Shown piece by piece: positions 11,097-21,060 of a DNA stretch of 64,000 bases (position 1 is its first letter; each line of letters starts with the position of its first letter). Location: positions 516,940 through 580,939 of the forward strand of contig CAJNDS010002195.1 in NCBI GenBank assembly GCA_905221605.1. The letters are read 5' to 3'. The notes under the pieces were generated by a model that was given only the letters and a program-made list of their open reading frames with translations, did no database searches and had not been told where the DNA came from. The translations under genes were made by a program, and so were the position numbers. The DNA is from Symbiodinium natans (lineage: Eukaryota > Sar > Dinophyceae > Suessiales > Symbiodiniaceae).

Positions 11097-13080
11097 TAGA
11101 GTGCTGGTGAACTTGTGCTGCGTAGCACATGTGCTTGCGCATCACGCGGACTCTGCCTTGAGGCCTCTGTGCCATTTTCACGTGTCTGCCAGTCTGTGAG
11201 GATGCGGCGCAGATGCGGAGCAAAACTTCTCAGCCTACTCTGCCGATGCTGCTTGGGGCCTGGTCTCTTTTCAGGAGGATTTCTTCGGCACCTTGACCAT
11301 TTTCAAGCTTGGACCCCACGAGAATTCAAGAATTTCCCGGATTCCTCTCAGCCTCCACACCCTCCAAAACCCTTGGCCTTAATCTCTCCTGTGAAGAAAC
11401 ACCGGGTTTGGGGGTTATAGGGTTTAGGATTAAGGCTCATGGTCTACATGGGTTTACAGCCCGAGCGCACCAGCTCACACCTCTCAGAGGCCATGCGTAG
11501 ATCCATGGACCCCAAGCCGTAGGCCAGAAGTGCCGACCGCAGGTTCTGCCTTTATAGATGCAAAAGGTTCTTGCAGTGATTGCGCCTAGGGCCTGCCATT
11601 CTTCTTTGGGGGTTAGCTTTGCCGTGCAGGCAATGACTACGTCACGGCGATATATGGAAGCACAATAGCGCCGTAGCAGATTTTGACACTTCGCTGGAGG
11701 TCCGCGGCCCTCTTCGCGCTGGAACAAGGCCGCTTCCGACGTGCCATCTGGCACTGCAAGCCACAATCCCAGGACCCTCTTTGCCAGCAGATTTCACTCC
11801 CCAACGTTGCATGATGTTGCATGGCTGCTGACCGTAAGTACTGTAAGGCACCACGCCGGCCGTGGCGTGAGGAGCACAGTCCTCGGTTCAGCTTCCCTGC
11901 TGCTGCATTGTTGCAGTTTTGCTTACGTTCTCTGTTGGACTGAACTCCTGCATTCCACATGACCGAGGTGCGGATGAGAAGCAAAACAACTCAAGTCTTC
12001 GTCGAGAGCTCGCTGCGCGTTGGCATGCGACATACTCAGAAGTGTGCTTGAACACTACGGGCTCCTTCCGGCAGCCTGCAGGTCAGGCGGCGCCATGCCA
12101 AAGCACAGTGCAGACGTTTAAAGTGCAAGTTTGTTGAGGTTTGTGGGTGTAATGGTCTGTTTTGGTTGGGGTTCCCGCTCGAGTGTGCCTTGGGTTTGAG
12201 AGTTTGACCGAGTGCGAACTGCTGTGTTGATGTCCTACTGTTGACGGCTCTAGTCGGGAGAAAAGGCTTCCGAACCTGGCACGCTCAACCCTACAGCCCT
12301 TATAGCCTAGGGTACGCTTGACAGAGCCTCAGGGAAGTCACATGGCCCCCGACCTTCTTGAAAGGACTCTGAAGTATGGGCCCATGGGTTTTATGGGATA
12401 TGTAATGGGTACATAAGGGTTCCCCAATACACAGTTTTCGTTAATGACCCGAAGCATCATGACACCTAGAAGTTGGGTATAGGGTCTAGGGTTTAGGGCT
12501 CGCATGAGCATGCCCCATCACCCTTGTCCTATGCCAGGGCCGCCCACGACTCTACCAGCGCAGCTTCCGTTGCGGGTTCCCGCGTACACCACGCATCGCC
12601 AATGAAAGGGGGAAAGGGGAGACAAAAGGAGGGTTTAGGGTTTAGGGTGGGACGAAAGGGGGTGAACGCAAATATTTGCACCCAACCCCAAACAAGTGAG
12701 CCATGTTATGTTCCTGGCAAAACCCCTGAAAAACCCAAGCGTTTGCCAAAGGAGCCCCAGAGACGATGTCATTCAGTCGCCGTCTTTCCCAAGACTGAAC
12801 AATGCCTTGGCTCCCTTTTCTTGCAGGGTTTAGGGTTTAGGGTCAGCTGCCGAGGGGGGTTAGCCCTTAGCCCTAAACCCTGAAAAAGCCTGTGCAAGTG
12901 TTTTGTCTCCTTGAACTGTCCCACATGAAAAAAAGCAGGTGATCCGCTACGAATTGCGAAGCAATCAGTTGAGGACCTCCATGGAGAGTTCGGAAGCAGG
13001 AGCGAACAGTTTACAACGAATGTCGCCACATTTCCTTCCAGCATATTGAAGCTATTGTGTTCGAAGGTAAGAGCTCCATG
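11097..13080. other. No gene recognised; scattered TTTAGGG words
   Basis: Only short overlapping frames occur. Short telomere-type words appear at about 11404-11430, 12478-12500, 12632-12650 and 12826-12880. At the last site TTTAGGG words on the plus strand are followed within 25 bases by CCCTAAA words, giving an inverted arrangement. Confidence 0.4.
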
Positions 13081-13087
13081 AGTTTGG

Positions 13088-13228
13088 GCCTAAACCCTAA
13101 ACCTTAAACCCTAAACCCTAAACCCTAAACCCTAAACCCTAAACCCTAAACCCTAAACCCTAAACCCTAAACCCTAAACCCTAAACCCTAAACCCTAAAC
13201 CCTAAACCCTAAACCCTAAACCCTAAAC
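13088..13228. repeat. Interstitial telomere-type array (CCCTAAA)n
   Basis: About 19 tandem CCCTAAA units, nearly perfect. TTTAGGG is the telomere repeat reported for dinoflagellates and plants. Confidence 0.95.
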
Positions 13229-13254
13229 CTCTCTTTCATATATAATTTAAATGT

Positions 13255-13830
13255 TAAGGAGTTACTGGGCAAGGTCATGTTTTTACTGGGCAAGGTCATT
13301 TTTTTACTGGGCAAGGTCATTTTTTTACTGGGCAAGGTCATTACTGGGCAAGGTCATTTTTTTATTGGGCAAGGTCATTTTTTTTACTGGGCAAGGTCAT
13401 TTTTTTACTGGGCAAGGTCACTTTTTTACTGGGCAAGGTCATTTTTTTACTGGGCAAGGTCATTTTTTTACTGGGCAAGGTCATTTTTTTACTGGGCAAG
13501 GTCATTTTTTTACTTACTGGGCAAGGTCATTACTGGGCAAGGTCATTTTTTTACTGGGCAAGGTCATTTTTTTACTGGGCAAGGTCATTTTTTTATTGGG
13601 CAAGGTCATTTTTTTACTGGGCAAGGTCATTACTGGGCAAGGTCATTTTTTTACTGGGCAAGGTCATTTTTTTACTGGGCAAGGTCATTTTTTTACTGGG
13701 CAAGGTCATTTTTTACTGGGCAAGGTCATTTTAGCTGGGCAAGGTCATTTTTTTGCTGGCAAGGTCATTTTTTACTGGGCTAGGTCATTTTTTTACTGGG
13801 CTAGGTCATTTTTTACTGGGCAAGGTCGTT
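13255..13830. repeat. 22-bp minisatellite, ACTGGGCAAGGTCAT core
   Basis: About 26 units of a run of T (usually seven) plus ACTGGGCAAGGTCAT. At several places the T run is missing and the unit shortens to about 15 bp. The last units carry substitutions (GGGCTAGG, GCTGGCAAGG), suggesting decay toward the right edge. Both forward frames that stay open here are products of the repeat. Confidence 0.95.
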
Positions 13831-13839
13831 TCGTCCAAA

Positions 13840-14055
13840 GGTGTTTAGGATTTCCGGGCCTAATGGTTGGGGTTTCAAGGCCTCACGGCCTGGTGTTTAG
13901 GGTTTCAGGGCCTCAAGGCCTGCTGTTTAGGGTTTCACGGCCTCACGGCCTAGTATTTAGGTTTCAGGGTTTCAGGGTCTCAAGGCCTAGTGTTTAGGGT
14001 TTCAGGGCCTCAAGGCCTGGTGTTTAGGGTTTCAAGGCCTCAAGGCCGGGTGTGG
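13840..14055. repeat. GTTTAGGGTTTCAGGGCCTCA minisatellite (about 30 bp)
   Basis: Seven imperfect units combine a telomere-type word (TTTAGGGTTT) with CAAGGCCTCAAGGCCTGGTG-like palindromic words. Confidence 0.8.
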
Positions 14056-14212
14056 CTTGTGTTAAGTGCTTGGTACTACGGCGTGATTGGTGCATCCGAA
14101 GAGAAAATAAGTAACCTTCTATTTTCTTAATGTTATGGGATTCTTTGGGCGGGTGGGTTTTTGTCCGTTGCCTAGATACACTGCTGGCCTAGTAAATGCT
14201 CGAACTTGAGAT

Positions 14213-14523
14213 GCTAAACCCTAAACCCTAAACCCTAAAGCCTAAACCCTAAACCCTAAACCCTAAACCCTAAACCCTAAACCCTAAACCCTAAACCCTA
14301 AACCCTAAACCCTAAACCCTAAACCCTAAACCCTAAACCCTAAACCCTAAACCCTAAACCCTAAACCCTAAACCCTAATACCTAAACCCTAAACCCTAAA
14401 CCCTAAACCCTAAACCCTAAACCCTAAACCCTAAACCCTAAACCCTAAACCCTAAACCCTAAACCCTAAACCCTAAACCCTAAACCCTAAACCCTAAACC
14501 CTAAACCCTAAACCCTAAACCCT
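14213..14523. repeat. Interstitial telomere-type array (CCCTAAA)n, longest in the window
   Basis: About 44 tandem CCCTAAA units with two single-base variants (CCTAAAG near 14237 and CCTAATA near 14377). Confidence 0.95.
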
Positions 14524-14544
14524 CTCTTACTATGTATATTTAAA

Positions 14545-15425
14545 CCCTAATGACCTTCGTCGGCATATTGTTTTTTTTCTGGGCCCTAAACCCTGACCCC
14601 CTTCGTCGGCATATTGTTTTTTTCCACCCGGGGGCCCCCCCAAAACACCCCAAATGAGGGGGACCCCAGGATCGGCCCCGGCCGCAGTTCAAAATGCGAT
14701 TTTTTAGTATTGAAATCGACGGTTCTGGGTGGCCTCCTGTTTTCTGGATTTTTGACCAAAACCGGGGGGGGGGCCCTAAACCCTGACCCCCTTCGTCGGC
14801 ATATTGTTTTTTCCCCCCCTGGTGGGCCCTAAACCCTGACCCCCTTCGTCGGCATATTGTTTTTTCCCCCCTGGTGGGCCCTAAACCCTGACCCCCTTCG
14901 TCGGCATATTGTTTTTTTCCCCCCTGGTGGGCCCTAAACCCTGACGCCCTTCGTCGGCATATTGTTTGTTTTCTTTGTGGTGGGCCCTAAACCCTGACGC
15001 CCTTCGTCGGCATATTGTTTTTTTCCCCCTGGTGAGCCCTAAACCCTGACGCCCTTCGTCGGCATATTGTTTTTTTGTCCCCTGGTGGGCCCTAAACCCT
15101 GACGCCCTTCGTCGGCACATTGTTATTGTTTTTTTTTCCCCCCTGGTGGCCCTAAACCCTGACCCCCCTTCGTCGGCATATTGTTTTTTTTGCCCCCCTG
15201 GCGAGCCCTAAACCCTGACCCCCTTCGTCGGCATATTGCCCTAAACCCTGACCCCCTTCGTCGGCATATTGTTTTTTTTCCCGCCTGGTGGGCCCTAAAC
15301 CCTGACCCCCTTCGTCGGCATATTGTTTTTTTCCCCCCTGGTGGCCCTAAACCCTGACGCCCTTCGTCGGCATATTGTTTTTTTCCCCTGGTGGGCCACC
15401 CCCTTCGTCGGCATATTGTTTTTTT
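14545..15425. repeat. Minisatellite with CCCTTCGTCGGCATATTG core
   Basis: At least eleven copies of CCCTAAACCCTGACCCC joined to CTTCGTCGGCATATTG and a T/C homopolymer spacer, with a unit of roughly 60-75 bp. A unique-looking block (14640-14775) interrupts the array and recurs at 15655-15800. Confidence 0.9.
14635..14775. repeat. Duplicated 140-bp block, copy 1 (copy 2 at 15655-15800)
   Basis: Both copies contain AATGAGGGGGACCCCAGG, ATGCGATTTTTTAGTA and GAAATCGACGGTTCTGGG in the same order. The copies flank the minisatellite and the poly-C tract, so block and array appear to have been amplified together. Confidence 0.8.
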
Positions 15426-15429
15426 TTCT

Positions 15430-15645
15430 TCTCCCCCCACCCCCCCCCACCCCACACCTCCCCCCCCCAACCCCCCCACCCCCCCCCACCCACCCCCCCA
15501 CCCCCCCCCCCCACCCCCCCCCCCCCTCCAACCCCCCCCCCCCCACCCACCCCCCCCCCACCCCACCCCCCCCCCACCCCCACCCCCCCCCCCCACCCCC
15601 CAACCCCCCACCCCCCCTCCCCCCCACCCCCCACTCCGACCCCCC
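15430..15645. repeat. Poly-C/CA-rich tract
   Basis: About 215 bases consist almost only of C runs broken by A or T. The proline-rich and glycine-rich frames here on both strands are composition artefacts. Confidence 0.95.
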
Positions 15646-16049
15646 CTTAGAGGGAAAGTTTGCCTCGAAAAAAAACAACCCAAATGAGGGGGACCCCAGG
15701 ATCGGCAAGGGTCCCAGTTAAAAATGCGATTTTTTAGTACTGAAATCGACGGTTCTGGGTGGGCTCTCGTTTTCTGGATTTTTGACCAAAACCGAGCCTT
15801 CACCGATCGGGGCTTCTAAACCGCAGGGTTTAGGGCCCTAAGAGCATAAAGGGCTTATTGAGATAAGATTTCGGGTTTTGGGTCCGTTAAAAACTAAAAT
15901 ATTTTGGACCAATTGGACTTTGAGCTTTAAGCCTACCGGGAAAGTATTGAGTGAACTTTATATTTCCTCAATGTTATGGGTTTCTTGGGTGGGTGGGATT
16001 TTTTTCCAACGCTTGACAAGCTGCTTGACTAGTGAATGCTCGAACTTGA

Positions 16050-16172
16050 GATGCTGAACCCTAAACCCTAAATCCTAAACCCTAAACCCTAAACCCTAAA
16101 CCCTAAACCCTAAACCCTAAACCCTAAACCCTAAACCCTAAACCCTAAACCCTAAACCCTAAACCCTAAACA
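16050..16172. repeat. Interstitial telomere-type array (CCCTAAA)n
   Basis: About 17 CCCTAAA units with one CCCTAAAT variant. Like the 14.2-kb array, it is preceded by ATGCTCGAACTTGAGATGCT, so array and leader are a duplicated module. Confidence 0.95.
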
Positions 16173-16204
16173 CTCTCTATCCTTATAGATTCAAACCCTA
16201 TTAA

Positions 16205-17108
16205 CTTTTTGGTGCGTTTACCCCCCGTTGTTGAGCACTTTTTGGTGCAATCGGCACCGTTCTTGAGCACTTTTTGGTGCGTCGGCACCGTTCTTGAGCA
16301 CTTTTTGGTGCGTGGGCACCGTTCTTGAGCACTTTTTGGTGCGTTTGGCACCGTTCTTGGGCACTTTTTGTGCAGTGGGCACCGTTCTTGAGCACTTTTT
16401 GGTGCAGTGGGCACCGTTCTTGAGCACTTTTTGGTGCGTGGGCACCGTTCTTGAGCACTTTTTGGTGCGTGGGCACCGTTCTTGAGCACTTTTTGGTGCG
16501 TGGGCACCGTTCTTGAGCACTTTTTGGTGCGTGTACCCCCCGTTGTTGAGCGCTTTTTGGTGCAATCGGCACCGTTCTTGAGCACTTTTTGGTGCGTGGG
16601 CACCGTTCTTGAGCACTTTTTGGTGCGTTTGGCACCATTCTTGAGGACTTTTTGGTGCGTTTGGCACCGTTCTTGAGCACTTTTTGATGCAATCGGCACC
16701 GTTCTTGAGCACTTTTTGGTGCGTGGGCACCGTTCTTGAGCACTCTTTGGTGCGTGGGCACCGTTCTTGAGCACTTTTTGGTGCGTGGGCACCGTTCTTG
16801 AGCACTTTTTGGTGCGTGGGCACCGTTCTTGAGCACTTTTTGGTGCGTGGGCACCGTTCTTGAGCACTTTTTGGTGCGTGGGCACCGTTCTTGAGCACTT
16901 TTTGGAGCGTGGGCACCGTTCTTGAGCACTTTTTGGTGCGTGGGCACCCGCTCTTGAGCACTTTTTGGTGCGTGGGCACCGTTCTTGAGCACTTTTTGGT
17001 GCGTGAGCACCGTTCTTGAGCACTTTTTGGTGCGTGGGCGCCGTTCTTGAGCACTTTTTGGTGCGTGGGCACCGTTCTTGAGCACTTTTTGGTGCGTCGG
17101 CACCGTTG
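16205..17108. repeat. 31-bp minisatellite, GGTGCGTGGGCACCGTTC core
   Basis: About 29 units of a 31-bp sequence containing GGTGCGTGGGCACCG, itself a near-palindrome, and TTCTTGAGCAC. Variants replace GTGGG with GTCGG, GTTTGG, CAATCGG or GCAGTGGG. Because 31 is not a multiple of three, three units give a 31-residue peptide period. All three minus-strand frames stay open for about 285-300 codons, and they encode the same periodic peptide. Confidence 0.95.
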
Positions 17109-17216
17109 TGGAGTGAACTCTATATTTCTTAATGTTATGGGATTCTTTGGGTGGGTGGGTTTGTTCCTAAGCCTGGAACCTCCTAAAGACGATGAATGCT
17201 TGAACAGTGACCCTCT

Positions 17217-17308
17217 AGACCCTAAACCCTAAACCCTAAACCCTAAACCCTAAACCCGAAACCCTAAACCCTACACCCTAAACCCTAAACCCTAAACCCT
17301 AGAACCCC
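17217..17308. repeat. Interstitial telomere-type array (CCCTAAA)n
   Basis: About 12 CCCTAAA units with variants such as CCCGAAA and CCCTACA. Confidence 0.9.
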
Positions 17309-19050
17309 TGGATCGAGTTAGGGTTGCGGGGCGAGTGTCGGTATCCCCTAGCCCTGAAGCCAAGGGAAGCTGCCAGCTGCCATCGCCTGTTTCTCGGACC
17401 AAGCGTGCCATACAACCTAGACGATTTTCCATGTAAGCCCTTGTGTTACGTCAGAGGGAGAGAGATTATGGAAGAGCCACAGTGTAGGGCTGTTAGGGTT
17501 TAGGGTTTATGGGGGCCCTCTAGGGTTTAGGAGCCCGGCTGATTGGAAAGAGCTTCGGGAAGGGTTTGTAGGGCTTATGGTTTGGGGTAAGGGGTTTAGT
17601 TTTTAGGTTGAGGGCCTCTGTCTGCATATGCACCGCACCGCCATGGGTCCCTGAGAGGGCGCAGCGGCCAGCCGGCCATGGACCAGCAGGCTGATCCCCT
17701 CTGCTTAAGATGGGAGTTTCCCAAAAATGGGGGTATCCTTTCTGGGGGTTCCCATCAGTCAGAATTCTGCGGGTTCCTATCATAAGGATCAGTTACAGCT
17801 TTTGAGGGTATATTAGGGTTTCTTGGGAAATGCCCAGACTAATCACAGTTCAGGGTTTAGGGCCGCACGAAGATGAAGCTCCTAACAGGCAAGATATACT
17901 CCAAGCCATACGCTCACCCATCGAAATGGGGGTCACATACCCTCTGGCACTCTAATTCCTATTCAGGCATATGAGCCACAAACACTTTTACGGTTCATGT
18001 GATCCCCAAACCCCACAAACCCCTCAAACCCTAAACCCTTAAACTACACCCCTCAACCAACCACACTAAACCCTGACCCTTCAACATCAAAAGCCCGGAT
18101 TTTGCAGCAGCCACCCCCACACCCTAGGGTTTAGGGTTTATAGGGTTTAGGGTTTTTAGGGTTTATAGGGTTTAGGGTTTACAGGGTTTAGGGTTTAGGG
18201 TTTAGGGTAAACCCTAAACATTCCCGAGGCGGCTCCGAGTCTGAGTCGTGCAAGTCGGCGGCGTGCGGTCTGCCGCATGGCGGGGGCAGTGGCCGCCCTA
18301 TAAACTGGGGTTTAGGGTTTAGGGTTTTGGGTTTAGGGTTTAGGGGTGTAGCCTCAAATGCTGCGGAGCCTACGTCCGAGTAGTTGGGGTGTAGGGCTTT
18401 TGTAGGGTTCAATCTGGGGAGGCTCCTTGGGATGTTTTACATCTTCCTTTATTGGGTTGAAGAGGATCAGAGTAAGGGAGGTTTTTTCAGAGACCTGAAG
18501 GAGCCAACCGAGAGAACTTCTTAGTTCCACGAGGTGGAGATTTGGAGTTTAGGGTTTATAGGCCTCTGCATTTGGAGGACATGTACCCAGAAAGCAAGCG
18601 AGCTCGCGAGCTCACTGAAATCGATGGTGTCCATGAAGGGGGCCCCTTGCATGTGTCGGAAAGCGCCATGCGTGTGTTTTGTTTGTTTGACAAGAAGAAG
18701 GCTACGGTCTGGCGGAAAGGACATTTTTATGGGTTCCAGGTAAATCCCAGAGCCTCAACTACCTAAGGCTTGAGAAGTCCGAAAGCTCCTTGATTTTAAG
18801 AGGCCTTGAAGTCCTAAACTGACTGGGTTTAGGGTTCAGGGTTTAGGGTAGGCTCGAATAAGGCTCACTAAGGAAGAGCTAGCTGAACCTTATTTATTGT
18901 GGTGGAGCGGTTTGAAAAGCTTAGGAGTTCGGGGTCTGGGTAGAGTAGCAGGCAGCTGGCATTCTGGCAGCAAAGAACCCTCAACCCCAGACCCCAAAAC
19001 GATGCCCTAAACCCTCAAAAGCCCCCTAGATTCCCTGCACTCCGCAGATG
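17309..19050. other. No firm gene; degenerate telomere-type words and one possible exon
   Basis: TTTAGGG words occur singly and in short runs (17493, 18129-18208, 18310-18345, 18828-18850). The stretch 18546-18738 stays open, encodes HLEDMYPESKRARELTEIDG and VFCLFDKKKATVWRKGHFYG, and ends CCAG|GTAAAT like a splice donor. It could be an exon of unknown function (confidence about 0.25). Confidence 0.3.
18200..18219. repeat. Inverted telomere-word junction
   Basis: GTTTAGGGT, two A bases, then ACCCTAAAC form a perfect 9-bp inverted repeat at the end of a short TTTAGGG run. This is the head-to-head arrangement expected of a joined pair of telomeric ends, though only one repeat remains on the right side. 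Confidence 0.8.
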
Positions 19051-19051
19051 T

Positions 19052-19180
19052 AAGCCTAAACCCTAAACCCTAAACCCTAAACCCTAAACCCTAAACCCTA
19101 AACCCTAAACCCTAAACCCTAAACCCGAAACCCGAAACCCTAAACCCTAAACCCTAAACCCTAAACCCTAAACCCTAAAA
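19052..19180. repeat. Interstitial telomere-type array (CCCTAAA)n
   Basis: About 18 units, including two CCCGAAA variants. Confidence 0.95.
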
Positions 19181-19277
19181 GGCTGCATTTGGGGGGCGGA
19201 ACTCCGCGCAATACTTGCGACCTTGGAGAGCTTGCTCCACATGGTGCTGGCCACCTGGCCTCAGACTTGGTCTAGGA

Positions 19278-19325
19278 TTTGGGGTTTAGGGTTTAGGGTT
19301 TAGGGTTTAGGGTTTAGGGTTTAGA
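19278..19325. repeat. Interstitial telomere-type array (TTTAGGG)n
   Basis: Six to seven TTTAGGG units. Orientation is opposite to the array ending at 19180, and arrays to the right keep this orientation. Confidence 0.9.
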
Positions 19326-20467
19326 AATCCTAAACCCATAGACTTTGAGACCATCACCCTTGTAGCCTCGAGCCCGATAGACCCGAAGTCATCATGGGAG
19401 TCCCAAAGTCTGGTTTGGGGGCCCGCATGCAGGGCATAAGATACTGCAACACGAATATTAACTTTTAAAATCACAAAGTGAACCCCTCCTATTCTACAAA
19501 TACTCTCGGCAGATATACATATATATCTATATATATATATATAAGTACATAGTACAATATAATATAGTTTGATTCAATATAGTACAATTCAATATAATAT
19601 AACACAATATTACATAATACCATATACAAATAGCAAAACTTGAGAAGTTCAACTTGACCCAGAGCCCAATGTCGCAGCATCTTCATAGCGGGATCCTATT
19701 GTTGAAGGTTTCGGGTTTTAAGGGTTTAGGGTTGTACACCCCGAGCAACCTCCTACTACGCGAGGAAGGATAGGCTCACCCTGTACAAGCCTCAACAACC
19801 CTACTTCTGAGGGCGGCACGAGGTAGGATGGAGAGGGATGCTAAGGGTCTGGGCGTGTGATACCTTATGGCTTGGCAGAGGCGGCAAGGTGCAGATACGA
19901 AGGATCATGCGTCCTCTGCGCGTGTATGAACGAACGCTGCCTCAGCCTCCGCACTGTGAAAGTATCTTGCGTTTATTTCCGTTGAGACTATATCCAAGAG
20001 TCTAATCTAGCTTTGTGTTGAGCTCGGTTTTACATAATACAGCTCGAGGACAAGGTTTATGGCCCTACGTGGGGCCCATTCCAGCCCACGTACAGCTACC
20101 AATGACCCTTTGAGTATAGACCAAGGAGGAAGCAAAAGAAGAAGAAACATCCTGGGCCCTAACCCTTACGCCCCGCGACCCTCCTTGCAACACATGCACG
20201 CCGTCAGTCTTGAGGTGGTATAAGCGGCATCACGCAGATGGTTGTGATGAGGGTCGATGTCCAGGCCTACCCTACAAACCGCAAGCAAACTCCCCCATAC
20301 TGGCCCTAAAAACGTCCCCATCCTAGTGACAAAACCCTAGACCTTAAACCTTAAACCCTAAACCCTTAGTGGCTCACGGAGGTCCGTGAGACGGGTCTGC
20401 TGAGCATCTTTGAGCTGAACACCCGCATCGGACCTTTGGCTTAATCCTTTAAAGACCAAGAAGCTGC
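19326..20467. other. No gene recognised; AT-rich TATAC tract
   Basis: Positions 19495-19635 are AT-rich with TATATATA and repeated TAATATAGTACAAT-like words. No coding pattern is visible on either strand. Confidence 0.4.
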
Positions 20468-20575
20468 GTTTAGGGTTTAGGGTTTAGGGTTTAGGGTTTA
20501 GGGTTTAGGGTTTAGGGTTTAGGGTTTAGGGTTTAGGGTTTAGGGTTTAGGGTTTAGGGTTTAGGGTTTAGGGTT
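20468..20575. repeat. Interstitial telomere-type array (TTTAGGG)n
   Basis: About 15 perfect TTTAGGG units on the plus strand. Confidence 0.95.
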
Positions 20576-20611
20576 CCAAGAACACGCAAGTCAGCCGGTG
20601 ACAAGAAACAT

Positions 20612-20971
20612 ACTGTCGCCCAGCCGCCGAAGGAGCTGATTTGGCCGTGCATGCTCCGCGGGACCGCGCGCGGACGGTTCTGCAGAAGTTGGACGAGCAC
20701 TTCCGCCCGAAGCCTCGCACGGCATTTTCACGTAGGGGGCTTTAGCTCGGTAATTAGCTGCGAACAGCTGGTGCCTTTTCTGAGTTCTGTTCTCTGTCCT
20801 GGTTGCAGCTGTCTTCTTCAAACTTCAAACCCGCCAAACACAAGACGTCTTAACGGGGTCCAAGTTCCACGGACAAAGTCCTACCCTAAGTCCTAAATCC
20901 CCAAAAGATGATGAGAGCACGACAGAAACCAAGCACCCTTCGGTTAGAGGAAATATGTTTTTTTTTTTTTT

Positions 20972-21006
<35 letters not shown>

Positions 21007-21060
21007 CACGTTGGGCACAAGGCAAACCCCAACCTCTCATGGTTCGCGCTTTGTGTCCTC
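20612..21060. repeat. Segmental duplication, copy 1 (copy 2 at 26575-27065)
   Basis: Both copies contain, in order, GGAGCTGATTTGGCCGTG, TTCTGCAGAAGTTGGACGAG, CTTCCGCCCGAAGC, GAACAGCTGGTGCC, CTGTCCTGGTTGCAGCTGTC, CCGCCAAACAC, GACGTCTTAAC and a CT-dinucleotide tract followed by CAAGG-ACCCCAACCTCTCAT. One frame reads TLLQKLDEHFRPK in both copies and may be a relic of coding sequence. I do not recognise the family. Confidence 0.8.
20958..21003. repeat. T run and (CT)n microsatellite
   Basis: A homopolymer T run is followed by about 14 CT units inside segmental duplication copy 1. The matching tract in copy 2 is at 26968-27028. A separate (GA)n run of about 11 units lies at 21699-21721. Confidence 0.9.

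Noticed and set aside
13251-13997. A 248-residue repeat protein on the plus strand
   Set aside because: It is the translation of the 22-bp minisatellite; two frames are open equally and the product is a homogeneous repeat.
15323-15721. Proline-rich and glycine-rich proteins on both strands
   Set aside because: They arise only from the poly-C/CA tract and from the flanking minisatellite.
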